Positions 43,897 to 53,724 are shown, counted from the stretch's first letter. The stretch: 64,000 nucleotides of DNA from Oscillospiraceae bacterium (GCA_017428565.1 JAFRQP010000097.1:1-64000), one strand, 5' to 3'. Notes: a model not told the origin generated them from the sequence alone. Numbers and translations are program-made.

Positions 43897-45531
43897 TCAG
43901 TTCCCGATCTCCAGCACATAGCCCATCTGGCCGCGGAAGCGGTTGGGATAGGTGAAGGCGGGATCGTTGTTGTTGTCATTGTAGACCCAGACGCCGTCCT
44001 CCAGGTCCAGCATGATATAGTCCTCCGGGATGCCGTCCCACTCAAGGGAGGGTTCGCCCTCCGCCCAGAGCAGGAAGATGACCGGCTCCCCGTTTTCCCA
44101 GATCAGCACGTCGTTTTCCCGGTGGCAGCCGATCCAGAGATGGCTGATCCCCTGCTGCTCGGCCAAGGCCGTGATCTCGTCCAGCTCCGCCCTGGTGGTG
44201 ATCACCGCCAGGTAGCCTCCCTGCTCCCGACAGGCGGCCTGGGCCGAGGTCCAGGTCATGTCGGAGCGGATCACCCGGTAGCGGGGCTGCGCCAGCTGCT
44301 GCTCCTGCGCCGGGGTCACAGCGGGGGGCTGGGCCTCCGCTTCGCCGGGCTGGAACTGCGGCTCCGGGGCAGGCGCATAGAGGCTCTGGGGATCGGGGGT
44401 GGGATTGATCTGGGTCCGCTGCACGCTCTTCGGCCAGAAGAGGTTCACCGCCAGGGCGCCCGCCACCAGGGACAGGCACAGGATCAGCACCACCAGCACG
44501 GGGCGCAGATTGCGGCGCTTTTTGACCTGCTGCTGCGCCGCCGCGGCAGGCTCCGGCTGCGGCTCCGGCTGAACGGGCTCAGGCTGCCGGGCCGCGCGGG
44601 GGTAGCGGGGCTGCTGCTGCAGCACCACCGGCGCCAGCTCCGGGTACTTCTCCTCCGTCAGGATGGGGATGGGCTGCCGGTCCTTCTTCTCCCGGCTGGG
44701 CTCGTAGACCCGGACATCCTCCGCCTCCTCGTGGATAAAGTGCTCTTCCTCCGGACTCGTCTCGCCGAGACTTCCGAAAAACTCCTCCACCATGGCTCTG
44801 ACGTCCTCGCGCTCCCGGGTCACCGGCTCCGGCTTTTCCAGGCCGGCGATCTCCTCCAGGCTCCGGTTGGGATCCTGCGGCTCCTGCGGCTGCTCCTGTT
44901 CCTTTTCCTCCTCGCCGCGCTCGATGATGTCCACCATCATGCGCTCGATATCGCTGAGCTGCTCCGAGTCCTTTTGGAACACGGTCTCCGCCCCGGAGGC
45001 GCCGCCCAGATACTTGTTGTCCATGCAGCTCTCCAGCATGATCTGCAGCTCCTCCGGGCTCTGGTAGCGCTCGGAGGCCTTGAAGGCCGTGGCCTTTTCC
45101 AGCACCTCCGCCAGGCGCCTGCCCGCGTTCTTCGGCGCGGGGAGGGACTTGCCGCTCATGCGGGCCAGCTGGCCGCTGGAGGTGGCCGTCTCAAAGGGGA
45201 GCTTTCCCTCGCCCAGACCGTAGTAGACCAGCAGCGCCAGGGAGTAGACGTCGGAGGCGGGGCTGCAGTCCCCGTGCCAGTAGAGCTCCGGCGCCACGAA
45301 TTCCAGCTCCTGGCCGGTCCATTTTTCCATCCTGGCCGGGCCGATGGCATAGTTGCCCTGCCCGTCGGCACAGATATTCTCCGGGAAAATGCCGCCGCGG
45401 TAGGCGCGGGAGCCCACTTCCGCCTTCAGATGCAGGCAGAGCCGGGACACGAACTGCAGCAGCTCCTGTTTGTCCAGGCGCAGCAGCCCCTCGCCGATGG
45501 CGCGCTCCGGATGAAATTCCAAGTTGCTCAT
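43897..45531 (-). CDS. Truncated pseudokinase - membrane - C-type lectin protein
   Basis: The first 170 residues resemble the C-lobe of a Ser/Thr kinase (FPENICADGQGNYAIG in place of the catalytic and Mg loops, then FVAPELY and SPASDVYSLALLVYY). The N-lobe, the catalytic Asp and the DFG motif are missing, so it is likely inactive. A long acidic/Pro-rich linker, one membrane helix near 348-368 (VLVVLILCLSLVAGALAV) and an outside C-type lectin-like domain (about 430-544: SAQAACREQGGYLAVI, LWIGCHR, LEDGVWVYND) follow. The total is 544 residues. It may bind a ligand outside and a partner inside; both are inference. It stands alone with its own terminator. Confidence 0.82.
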   Translation of the reverse strand: MSNLEFHPERAIGEGLLRLDKQELLQFVSRLCLHLKAEVGSRAYRGGIFPENICADGQGNYAIGPARMEKWTGQELEFVAPELYWHGDCSPASDVYSLALLVYYGLGEGKLPFETATSSGQLARMSGKSLPAPKNAGRRLAEVLEKATAFKASERYQSPEELQIMLESCMDNKYLGGASGAETVFQKDSEQLSDIERMMVDIIERGEEEKEQEQPQEPQDPNRSLEEIAGLEKPEPVTREREDVRAMVEEFFGSLGETSPEEEHFIHEEAEDVRVYEPSREKKDRQPIPILTEEKYPELAPVVLQQQPRYPRAARQPEPVQPEPQPEPAAAAQQQVKKRRNLRPVLVVLILCLSLVAGALAVNLFWPKSVQRTQINPTPDPQSLYAPAPEPQFQPGEAEAQPPAVTPAQEQQLAQPRYRVIRSDMTWTSAQAACREQGGYLAVITTRAELDEITALAEQQGISHLWIGCHRENDVLIWENGEPVIFLLWAEGEPSLEWDGIPEDYIMLDLEDGVWVYNDNNNDPAFTYPNRFRGQMGYVLEIGN

Positions 45532-45615
45532 CTCTTCACACCCCTGGGATTTTTCTTCAGTTTATCTTATCATGCCCAAATTATTATGTCAACTGAGAGA
45601 ATTATGAAAAATTCT

Positions 45616-45654
45616 GAAGAACGGCCGGGTTGGTCCAAAACCCGGCCGTTCTTC
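45616..45654 (-). terminator. Hairpin terminator upstream of the pseudokinase gene
   Basis: GAAGAACGGCCGGG pairs perfectly with CCCGGCCGTTCTTC over an 11-base loop. On the minus strand a T run follows shortly after, so it can end transcription from the beta-CASP gene. Confidence 0.7.
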
Positions 45655-45709
45655 ATCAAAATGTTACTATTTGTAGGTTTTCTGTCAGATATCTCCCCCG
45701 TAGGGAAAA

Positions 45710-45752
45710 GAACGGATTGCCACACCAGGCTGTGGACTGGTTCGCAATGACA
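45710..45752 (-). repeat. Dispersed repeat, copy 1
   Basis: This 43-base block (reverse strand TGTCATTGCGAACCAGT... to ...CAATCCGTTC) matches 58104-58146 over most positions. Both copies are intergenic. Confidence 0.65.
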
Positions 45753-45967
45753 AGCCTTCGGTCTGTGCGTTCCGCGCCTCATATCTGCGGGCGACCATAA
45801 ATCTCGCCCCTACGGAGGAGAGATCATTCCGTGTGTTCATGGGCGCATCGTGATGTGCCCCTACGTCGCAGCCCGACGGTACTGCGTATTTGCGGCCGAG
45901 CAATGCTCGGCCCTACGTGCGCTCCGCCTTTCTCGTCCTCTCTAAACTCAAAACTCAAAACTAAAAC

Positions 45968-47578
45968 CTATGCGTCCCGCTCTACCCGGGCGGCCAGCTT
46001 TTCGATCCGGTCAGCATGGCCGGCCAGCTCCTTGTTGGCATGGCCCTCCAGTCTGCGGCAGGCCGCCAGCAGCCGCTCCGCCGCGGCGATGAGGCGGCTG
46101 AAGGCGGGGCTGAGTCTGCGGCCCTGGCCGCTCTTCTTCTCCACGGGGACGCCCTCCGTGATCCGGACGAACTGTCCGGAGAGGGGGTCGAACTCCGTGC
46201 CGCTGTAGGGCGCGAAGGCCCGGTAGCCCTTCTCCTCATTGAGGCATTTGGTAAAGGCCTCGGCAGCCTCGGGGTCGCCGTGGTTCACGAAGACCCGCTT
46301 CGGCTTCTCCTTGAAGCCGGCCAGCCAGCGCAGCAGCCCCTCCTTGTCCGCGTGCCCGCTGACGCCGGGCAGGGTGTCGATTTTGGCGTTCACCCGCACC
46401 TCCTCGCCGAAGAGCTTGACGCTCTTGGCACCGTCCACCAGGATGCGGCCCAAGGTGCCCACGGCCTGGTAGCCCACGAAGAGCACCGTGGACTCCGGCC
46501 GCCAGAGATTGTGCTTCAGGTGGTGCCGCACGCGGCCGGCGTCGCACATGCCGGAGGCAGAGAGGATGACCTTGGGGGTCTTGTCGTTGTTGATGGCCTT
46601 GGACTCCAGGTTGCTGACGGTCAGCTCCAGGCCGGGGAAGACCAGAGGGTTGACCCCTGCGCGGATGAGCTTTTGCATGTCCTCGTCCAGGAACTGGGTG
46701 TCGCACTGGAGGAAGACGGAGGTGGCCTCGATGGCCAGGGGGCTGTCCACATAGACCGGAAAGTACCCGTGGCCCTTGACCAGGCCCCGCTCCTTGATCT
46801 CCCGGATGAAGTAGAGCATCTCCTGGGTGCGGCCCACGGCGAAGGAGGGGATGATCATATTGCCGCCCCGATCCAGCGTCTCCTGGATGCGGGAGGCCAG
46901 CTCCGCCACGTAATCCACCCGCTCCTCCGTGTGCAGGCGGTCGCCGTAGGTGGACTCGATGACCAGATACTCGGTGTCCTCCACGAACTGGGGGTCCCGC
47001 AGGATGGGCTGGTCCAGATTGCCCAGGTCCCCGGAGAAGGTGATCTTCCTCGTTTCGCCCCGCTCGCCGAGCCAGACCTCGATGGCGGCGGAGCCCAGCA
47101 GATGGCCCACGTCCGTCATCCGGAGGGAGACGGCCTCGTTCACCTGGATCACCCGGCCGTAGTCGCAGGGCCGCAGCAGACCGATGGCGCCCAGGGCGTC
47201 GTCCAGATCGTAGAGTGGCTCCTCGCGGGGCGCGCCGCTGCGCTGGGCCTTGCGGTTGTTGTACTCCGCCTCGGACATCTGGATGTTGGCGCAGTCACGC
47301 AGCATGATGTCGCAGAGGGAGCAGGTGGCGGCGCTGGCATAGATGGGGCCGCGAAAGCCCTGCTTATACAGCAGGGGGAGCATGCCGGAGTGGTCTACAT
47401 GGGCGTGGGTCAGCAGCACGAAGTCCAGATCCTTTGCCGGGATCGGAAGCTCCCGGTTTTGGTACAGGTCCTTCCCCTGCTCCATGCCGCAGTCCACCAG
47501 GCCCTTTTTGTCGCCCGCCTCCAGCAGCGTCATGCTGCCGGTGACCTCGTGGGCCGCGCCGAGAAAGGTGATTTTCAT
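45968..47578 (-). CDS. Beta-CASP metallo-beta-lactamase-fold RNA nuclease
   Basis: This 536-residue protein matches the CPSF73/YSH1-like bacterial nucleases. The metal motif THAHVDHSG is at about residue 57, with TDVGHLLGSA, SGDLGN and VIESTYGDR following. The beta-CASP insert contains IIPSFAVGRTQEML, and GVSGHADKEGL and VFVNHGDP complete the site. It probably processes or degrades RNA. The C-terminal 60 residues are a helical tail. The ribosome binding site is weak. Confidence 0.92.
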   Translation of the reverse strand: MKITFLGAAHEVTGSMTLLEAGDKKGLVDCGMEQGKDLYQNRELPIPAKDLDFVLLTHAHVDHSGMLPLLYKQGFRGPIYASAATCSLCDIMLRDCANIQMSEAEYNNRKAQRSGAPREEPLYDLDDALGAIGLLRPCDYGRVIQVNEAVSLRMTDVGHLLGSAAIEVWLGERGETRKITFSGDLGNLDQPILRDPQFVEDTEYLVIESTYGDRLHTEERVDYVAELASRIQETLDRGGNMIIPSFAVGRTQEMLYFIREIKERGLVKGHGYFPVYVDSPLAIEATSVFLQCDTQFLDEDMQKLIRAGVNPLVFPGLELTVSNLESKAINNDKTPKVILSASGMCDAGRVRHHLKHNLWRPESTVLFVGYQAVGTLGRILVDGAKSVKLFGEEVRVNAKIDTLPGVSGHADKEGLLRWLAGFKEKPKRVFVNHGDPEAAEAFTKCLNEEKGYRAFAPYSGTEFDPLSGQFVRITEGVPVEKKSGQGRRLSPAFSRLIAAAERLLAACRRLEGHANKELAGHADRIEKLAARVERDA

Positions 47579-47837
47579 ACAATACGCCCCCGTGTTTTTT
47601 CTTTATTGTACACCTGAGACGCGTTTGAGGCAAGGGCAAGAAAAGAAAAACGACCGACACAGCCCGCATGGGAGGGGCCTGCCCCTGAAGCAAACTCCGT
47701 AGGGCCGACCATCGGTCGGCCGTAGACATGCGCAAATGTCCCACAGCGGACGAGCAATGCTCGTCCCTACGGCAGGGACAGTGTGGGAGCCGACAAGCGG
47801 GCGGGGCACGAGCCCCGCCCCTACGGCAAATCGGAGT
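47579..47837. repeat. Intergenic cluster of CCCTACGG palindromic repeats
   Basis: No gene is supported. Three palindromic blocks are seen: GGCCGACCATCGGTCGGCC near 47703-47721, GGACGAGCAATGCTCGTCC near 47748-47766 and GGGCGGGGCACGAGCCCCGCCC near 47799-47820. Each is next to a CCGTAGGG or CCCTACGG end, the same family as 10414-10498. Confidence 0.65.
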
Positions 47838-48968
47838 TCAGCCTTTCGTCAGGGTAATGGAATAGCTTTTCTCTTGCGTTCCATTGGATTCGGAGGTCTC
47901 GAGCATCAGGCTGCCTGTGATCCGGATCTCCGTCACCTCCGCCGGATCGACGACGCGGTTGAAGGCCAGCCAGAGCTGCCCGTCGTGCTGGGTGCTTACG
48001 GGGCTGTTGATTACATCCGCCCCCTTCACGGTGTAGCTGCTGCCGTCCCGGAAGCAGACGGTGATCTCGCTCTCCACATACTCCTGATACCACACCTCAC
48101 CGGAAAAGCCGGGATCAAAGGTATAGCGCAGGTGCAGACCAACGGGTGACAGCTCCGCCTCCGCGCCCTCCGAGCGCAGCGCCGTCAGCGGCACCCGCTC
48201 CGCCGCGGGGATCATGACGCAGCCGGAGGCAAGCTCTCCGGCTTCCCCGATCACGCTGAAGTTCAGCAGCACGTCCTCCTCCGCGCCGAGCGCCCCGGCG
48301 GGACAGAGGTAATACACCTGGCGGATGGAGGTTCCGGTATCGGAGCCCTCCACCGGGAAATCCCGGAAGGAAATAAGGGTTTCCCCGCTGCCGCGGACAC
48401 AGCAGCCCAGGTAGGGGTAATGGAGCTGGTCGTCCCCCCGGAAGCTGTGCCCCTTGGGGTTTTCGACCAGCACGGACACCGCGCCGATCCCGTTTGCATC
48501 CAGCACCACATCCTCCACGGTGATGGTGTAGTCCGCCAGGGTCAGGCGAAAGCCCACCGGGGAGACGTAGCTGCCGATCAGCTCCTCGGTCTTCTCCGGG
48601 TCGTTTTCCACCCGCTCCTCCGCCGGGAAGTGCTCGGTCTTCAGCACGTCGCCATCCGGGGTCAGCACATCCTCCGATCTGGCTTCCTGGCCTTCGATTC
48701 CGGTGCCATAGGCATTGCGGAAAAACTCCTGGTGGGAAATCAGCGCATAGGCCGTCACCCCCAGAGCAAGGATCATAACAGCAACGGCCGCCAGGGTCAG
48801 CATACGCTTCCATCCTCCGGGCGCGCCAGTTTTGCGCCGGGGCGCCTGCGTTTCGATTTTTTTCATGGTAAGCTCCTTGATCCGTTTCGCGGAGGCTACC
48901 GGTTTGCTCCGGATGGGAATGACATTTTCCTCCAGCCCATCCAGGAGATCTGAAATGTTAAGCTTCAT
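47838..48968 (-). CDS. Membrane protein paired with ECF sigma factor (DUF4179-like)
   Basis: This 376-residue protein has an N-terminal cytoplasmic stretch (MKLNISDLLDGLEENVIPIR), one membrane helix at about 57-76 and a beta-rich outside domain like DUF4179 anti-sigma partners (LADYTITVEDVVLDANGIG). It probably restrains the sigma factor encoded upstream, whose frame it overlaps by 11 bases. The ATG at 48968 fits GGAGGCGG, so a longer reading to 48986 is unnecessary. Confidence 0.8.
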   Translation of the reverse strand: MKLNISDLLDGLEENVIPIRSKPVASAKRIKELTMKKIETQAPRRKTGAPGGWKRMLTLAAVAVMILALGVTAYALISHQEFFRNAYGTGIEGQEARSEDVLTPDGDVLKTEHFPAEERVENDPEKTEELIGSYVSPVGFRLTLADYTITVEDVVLDANGIGAVSVLVENPKGHSFRGDDQLHYPYLGCCVRGSGETLISFRDFPVEGSDTGTSIRQVYYLCPAGALGAEEDVLLNFSVIGEAGELASGCVMIPAAERVPLTALRSEGAEAELSPVGLHLRYTFDPGFSGEVWYQEYVESEITVCFRDGSSYTVKGADVINSPVSTQHDGQLWLAFNRVVDPAEVTEIRITGSLMLETSESNGTQEKSYSITLTKG

Positions 48969-49515
48969 AGCCGCCTCCTTCGTCATTCAAATCTGTCAGG
49001 CTGCGCTTCAGGCGCTCCCGGCCGCGCCGGAGCCTGGTCTTCACCGTGGAAAGGTTCATCTCCATCTCGGCTGCGATCTCCGTCACGGTCTGGCCGTAGT
49101 AGTAAAAGCGCAGGAACAGCTCCCGCTCCGGCCAGGGCATATCCAGCACGGCTCGCTGAACCCGCTCCCGCAGCTCCTGCCGCTCCATCTCCGCCTCCAG
49201 GCTGTCCTCCTCCAGCAGCAGGATCTCATCGTCCAGCGGGAGCGTGTTTCCCGCCTGCCGGAATTTGTTCTTCGCCTGATTGCGAGCAACGGCGCCCAGC
49301 CAGCCCCGTACGGAGTCCGGCTTCAGCGCAGCGGCATGGTTCCACAGCGCGAAAAACACGTCTGACGCCACTTCTTCCACATCGGCCCGGGTCATGACTC
49401 CGCCGATAATATTGTAGATCACGGTGCTGACATAGGGTGTATATCGCTCGATGAACCAGCTCAGCGCCTCCTGGGAGCCGCGCTGCAGTCCCTTCAGCGC
49501 CCTTCCCTCGGTCAA
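48958..49515 (-). CDS. ECF-type sigma factor
   Basis: This 185-residue sigma factor has region 2 (VEEVASDVFFALWNHAA, GWLGAVARNQAKNKFR) and region 4 (TVTEIAAEMEMNLSTVKTRLRRGRERLKR). The likely start is TTG at 49515, because AGGAGGG lies 7 bases upstream; the open frame continues to 49569 without a good start. It is paired with the downstream DUF4179-like membrane protein and probably autoregulates. Confidence 0.88.
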   Translation of the reverse strand: MTEGRALKGLQRGSQEALSWFIERYTPYVSTVIYNIIGGVMTRADVEEVASDVFFALWNHAAALKPDSVRGWLGAVARNQAKNKFRQAGNTLPLDDEILLLEEDSLEAEMERQELRERVQRAVLDMPWPERELFLRFYYYGQTVTEIAAEMEMNLSTVKTRLRRGRERLKRSLTDLNDEGGGYEA

Positions 49516-49608
49516 ATCGCATCCCTCCTGATTTCTTTTTTCTCTTGACGATCGTCGTACTAAAAACACGGAATAGTCGAAAAAGGTTTCATTTTCCCTG
49601 AAAAAAGT

Positions 49609-49705
49609 CCTGTCATCCTGAGGAGGCGAAGCCGACGAAGGATCTCTTTCCGGAGGTTGCCGCAGACTTCCGGGAGAGATCCTTCGCTTCGCTCAGGATG
49701 ACAGG
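49609..49705. repeat. 97-bp palindromic repeat, terminator-like
   Basis: CCTGTCATCCTGAG and its complement bound the unit, with an inner GAAGGATCTCT pairing AGAGATCCTTC and CCGGA pairing with TCCGG. It lies between polC and the sigma-factor operon and may end polC transcription as an RNA hairpin. Confidence 0.75.
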
Positions 49706-49719
49706 GTCGTTGTGTATTC

Positions 49720-52700
49720 TTACATATCAAAGAAGCTGATCTGGCTGGAGTCCGGCATGTCGCCCAGGGCGCCCAGGGTCTTCAGCGCATCCAGGTGGGC
49801 CTGGCTGACCTTGGGGCAGGCGGCGGACAGCTCCTCCACTGAGATGAACTTCCGTCCCTCCCGGCCGACCCGGGCCAGATCCTCCGCCGCCGTCTCGCCC
49901 AGGCCCGCCACGGACACGAAGGGCGGGCGCAGCTGCTTCTCCCCCACCGGGAGGAACTTGAAGGCGTCGGACTGATAGAGATCGATGGGCGCGAAGCTGA
50001 AGCCCCGCATGTTGAACTCGTACACCGCCTCCAGGGTCACCAACAGATCCTCCTCGTTGGCGCTCAGGTCGCTGCGGCGCTTCATCTCGTTGATCTTCCG
50101 GCGCACCGCGTCGGTGCCGCCGCACATCATGCCGGTGTCGAAGCCGCCCTTCTGGCTGCGGCGGTAGAAATAGGCGCTGTAATAGGCCAGGGGCTCGTGC
50201 ACCTTGAACCAGGCGATGCGGAAGGCCATCATCACATAGGCCACCGCGTGGGCCTTGGGGAACAGGTACTGGATCTTGCGGCAGGATTCCACCCACCATT
50301 CCGGCACGCCCAGCTCCTTCATCCGGTCCTCCACGCCGGCGGGCCAGGGCTTGCCCTTGTGGAGATTGCCCTTGCGCACCGCCTCCATGAACTTGAAGGC
50401 CAGAGAGGGCTCCATGCCCTTCTGGATCAGGTAGAGCATGATGTCGTCCCGGCAGCCCACGGTCTCGTTGACGTCGGCCACGCCGTTGACGATCAGATCG
50501 TGGATGTTGCCGGCCCACACGTCGGTACCGTGGGAGAAGCCGGAAAGGCGCACCAGGGTGTCGAACTGCTTGGGCTGGGTGTCCACCAGCATCTGGCGGG
50601 TGAAGTTGGTGCCGAATTCCGGCACGCCGATGGTGCCGGTCTTGCCGATGATGGGATCGTCGTCGGGCAGGCCCAGGGCCGCGGGGCTGGTGAAGATGGA
50701 CATGGTCTCCGGGTCGGACAGGGAGATCTGCTTGGCGTCCATGCCGGTCATGTCCTCCATCATGCGGATCATGGTGGGGTCGTCGTGGCCCAGCTCGTCC
50801 AGCTTCAGAAGGTTGGCCTCCATGCAGTGGTATTCAAAATGGGTGGTGATGATGTCGCTGTTGGGGTCGTCCGCCGGGTGCTGGACGGGGCAGAAATCCG
50901 TCACGTCCATATCCTGGGGGATGACCACAAGGCCGCCGGGGTGCTGGCCGGTGGTGCGCTTGATGCCCACCAGGCCCTGGGCCAGGCGGTTCTCCTCCGC
51001 CTTGTTGGCCTGGATGCCCCGCTCCTCCAGGTATTTCTTCACATAGCCGAAGGCGGTCTTTTCCGCCAGGGTGCCGATGGTGCCGGCGCGGAACACGTGA
51101 TCCGAGCCGAAGAGCACCTCGGTGTACTTGTGGGCCTTGGCCTGGTACTCGCCGGAGAAGTTCAGGTCGATATCGGGGGTCTTCTCGTTGCCGGGGTAGC
51201 CCAGGAAGGTCTCAAAGGGGATGTCGAAGCCCTCCCGGTTCATACGGGCGCCGCAGTCCGGGCAGTCCTTCTCCGGCATGTCCGCGCCGCAGCCGTAGCT
51301 GCCGTCGGTGATGAATTCGGAATGGCAGCACTTGGGGCAGACATAGTGGGGAGGAAGGGAGTTGACCTCGGTGATGCCGGACATGTAGGCCACGATGGAG
51401 GAGCCCACGCTGCCCCGGCTGCCCACCAGATAGCCGTTCTCCAGAGAATTCTGCACCAGCTTCTGGGCAGACATGTAAATGACGTCGTAGTTGTGATCCA
51501 GAATGGTGTTGAGCTCCGTGTCCACCCGGGTCTGCACGATCTCCGGCGGGTTCTCGCCGTAGATCCGGTGCATCTTGCCGTAGACCAAATCCCGCAGCTG
51601 CTGGGCGGAGTTTTCGATCTTGGGCGGGAAGAGCTCCTTGGGCAGCAGCTCGATCTCCTCCACCTGATCGGCGATGGCTCGTGTGTTGGTGATGACTACC
51701 TCTTTGGCGGTCTCCTCCCCCAGGTACTGGAACTCCGCCAGCATCTCCTCGGTGTTGCGGAAGAAGATGGGGCAGTCCCGGTCCGCGTCGGAAAACTTCT
51801 TGGCCGCCTGAAGGATCTTGCGATACTGCTCGTCCTCCGGGTCCAGAAAATGCACGTCACTGGCCGCGATGACGGGCTTTCCCATCTTACGCCCCAGGTC
51901 CAGGATGGTGCGGTTATAGTCCTGCAGCACGGTCACGTCCTTGACGCGGCCGTTGTCCACCAGAAAGCCGTTGTTGCAGATGGGCTGGATCTCCAGATAG
52001 TCGTAGAGGGAGGCGATCTTTTTGAGCTCCTTCTCCGGCTCACCCCGCATGACGGCGCCGTAGAGCTCGCCCATGCCGCAGGCCGAGCCCACCAGGATGC
52101 CCTCCCGGTGCTGCTGCAGCAGGCTCTTGGGGATGTTTGGCGTGCGGTGGAAATACTTCAGATAGGACTGGCTGATCATCTCGTAGAGGTTTTTCAGGCC
52201 CTTCCGGTTTTTCACCAGCAGCACCATATGGTAAGTCTTGGCCGCGTCCGTGCGCCGCAGGGCGTGATAGATCTCCTCGATGTCGTCCACGGTCTTGGCC
52301 CCCTGCTGGCGCAGCATGGGCAGGAACTTGTCCATGATCCGGGCCACCACCATGGCGTCGTCCGAGGCCCGGTGGTGGTTGAACTGGGGCAGGTTCAGGT
52401 GGTTGGAGACGATGTCCAGCTTGAAGCGCTTCAGCTCCGGCAGCAGGGCCTGGCTCAGGGCCAGGGTGTCCAGAAACACCGGGGAGAAGCGGATGCCCTG
52501 GCGCAGGCAGGCCGCGGTCATGAAGCCCACGTCGAAGTGGGCGTTGTGGGCGATGAGGGGCCGGTCCCCCGCGAAGCGCAGGAAGGCCTCCATGGCCTCC
52601 TTCTCCCCCGGGGCCTCCGCCACGTCGCTGTCCCGGATACCGGTGAGCTCGGTGATATTGGCCGGGATGGGGATGCCGGGGTTCACAAAGGTGTTGAAGC

Positions 52701-53724
52701 TCTCCCTGATCTCGCTGCCGGAAAAGATCACCGCGCCGATCTCGGTCATGCGGTCGTCCCGGGCGTTGAGGCCGGTGGTCTCGATATCGAAGGCCACGAA
52801 CTCCGTGTCCAGGGGCAGGCGGGACTTGCCGATGACGGCGGCGTTGCCGTCCATGTCGTTATAGTAGTAGGCCTCCATGCCGTAGATGATCTTCACGCCG
52901 TGCTTCTTGCCCGCCTTCCACATGTCCGGGAAGGCCTGGGCCACGCCGTGGTCGGTCACCGCGATGGCGGGCATGCCCCAGTAGGCCGCCCGCTTGACGA
53001 TGGCGGCGGGGTCGGTCAGGGCGTCCAGGGCGGAGAAGCGCGTATGCATGTGCAGCTCCACCCGCTTTTCCGGGGCATTGTCCGGGCGGATGAGCTTCTT
53101 GCCCTTCACGATGCCCCGGGGATCCAGCACCAGCTCGTCGTCAAACTTGTTGTAGCCGAACTCGCCCTGGACGATCAGATGATCCCCCGGATGGACCTTG
53201 TCCAGCACGCTCCGGTCCTCGTCCGGGCGCATGAAGTGGGACACCCGCACGGAATTCGTCAGATCCGTCAGGTCAAAGGTCAGCACCGCGCCGCCGTTTC
53301 GGGTCACCCGGTTGTTCACGGCAATCACGTCGCCCTCCACGGTCACCCGGCCGGATTCCATGTTCAGGGTGTTCATGGGAACGGGCTTCTGCTTGATGGG
53401 CTTGCCGAAGAGCAAGTCGCCCTTCTGGGGCTCTTTGCCGCTCCCCTGGCCCGGGAGGCCTGCCGCCGTGCTGGCCTTCACCGCGCGGGGGTAGTCCGGG
53501 ATCAGGCCCACGCCGTCCAGGGCGTAGTCCTGCTTCAGCCGCTCGGTGATGCTGGTGACGTCGACCATGGAGGGCATGGCGGCAAAGCGGGCGGAGACGG
53601 TCATGCTCCGCTCGTGCAGATCCACCTGCACGTCGGTGACATAGGCGTTCTGCAGGCCCCCCGCCAGACTCATCAGATCCGTACAGCCGGGGAATATGGT
53701 CAAAAATGGGGTGTAATCAGGCAT
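49720..53724 (-). CDS. polC: DNA polymerase III PolC-type alpha subunit
   Basis: This 1334-residue replicative polymerase has an OB domain (about 130-215), a PHP domain (HMHTRFSALDA, AVTDHG) interrupted by a DnaQ-like proofreading exonuclease (FDIETTGLN near 311, AHNAHFDVGFM, RASDDAMV), a Cys zinc motif (CPKCCHSEF... CPDCG) and the polymerase palm (TPDIDLNFSGEYQ). Typical PolC has about 1430-1470 residues; the N-terminal domain is short here. The upstream flank is a GTGAAGAG repeat arm. Confidence 0.96.
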   Translation of the reverse strand: MPDYTPFLTIFPGCTDLMSLAGGLQNAYVTDVQVDLHERSMTVSARFAAMPSMVDVTSITERLKQDYALDGVGLIPDYPRAVKASTAAGLPGQGSGKEPQKGDLLFGKPIKQKPVPMNTLNMESGRVTVEGDVIAVNNRVTRNGGAVLTFDLTDLTNSVRVSHFMRPDEDRSVLDKVHPGDHLIVQGEFGYNKFDDELVLDPRGIVKGKKLIRPDNAPEKRVELHMHTRFSALDALTDPAAIVKRAAYWGMPAIAVTDHGVAQAFPDMWKAGKKHGVKIIYGMEAYYYNDMDGNAAVIGKSRLPLDTEFVAFDIETTGLNARDDRMTEIGAVIFSGSEIRESFNTFVNPGIPIPANITELTGIRDSDVAEAPGEKEAMEAFLRFAGDRPLIAHNAHFDVGFMTAACLRQGIRFSPVFLDTLALSQALLPELKRFKLDIVSNHLNLPQFNHHRASDDAMVVARIMDKFLPMLRQQGAKTVDDIEEIYHALRRTDAAKTYHMVLLVKNRKGLKNLYEMISQSYLKYFHRTPNIPKSLLQQHREGILVGSACGMGELYGAVMRGEPEKELKKIASLYDYLEIQPICNNGFLVDNGRVKDVTVLQDYNRTILDLGRKMGKPVIAASDVHFLDPEDEQYRKILQAAKKFSDADRDCPIFFRNTEEMLAEFQYLGEETAKEVVITNTRAIADQVEEIELLPKELFPPKIENSAQQLRDLVYGKMHRIYGENPPEIVQTRVDTELNTILDHNYDVIYMSAQKLVQNSLENGYLVGSRGSVGSSIVAYMSGITEVNSLPPHYVCPKCCHSEFITDGSYGCGADMPEKDCPDCGARMNREGFDIPFETFLGYPGNEKTPDIDLNFSGEYQAKAHKYTEVLFGSDHVFRAGTIGTLAEKTAFGYVKKYLEERGIQANKAEENRLAQGLVGIKRTTGQHPGGLVVIPQDMDVTDFCPVQHPADDPNSDIITTHFEYHCMEANLLKLDELGHDDPTMIRMMEDMTGMDAKQISLSDPETMSIFTSPAALGLPDDDPIIGKTGTIGVPEFGTNFTRQMLVDTQPKQFDTLVRLSGFSHGTDVWAGNIHDLIVNGVADVNETVGCRDDIMLYLIQKGMEPSLAFKFMEAVRKGNLHKGKPWPAGVEDRMKELGVPEWWVESCRKIQYLFPKAHAVAYVMMAFRIAWFKVHEPLAYYSAYFYRRSQKGGFDTGMMCGGTDAVRRKINEMKRRSDLSANEEDLLVTLEAVYEFNMRGFSFAPIDLYQSDAFKFLPVGEKQLRPPFVSVAGLGETAAEDLARVGREGRKFISVEELSAACPKVSQAHLDALKTLGALGDMPDSSQISFFDM

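Larger units (their letters stand above)
45532..45967. other. Intergenic block of dispersed palindromic repeats
   Basis: No gene is supported. The block holds a terminator-like hairpin (45616-45654), a repeat whose inverted copy is at 58104-58146 (45710-45752), several CCCTACGG-bounded palindromes (about 45795-45920) and an AAACTCAAAACTC run (45943-45963). Confidence 0.6.
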
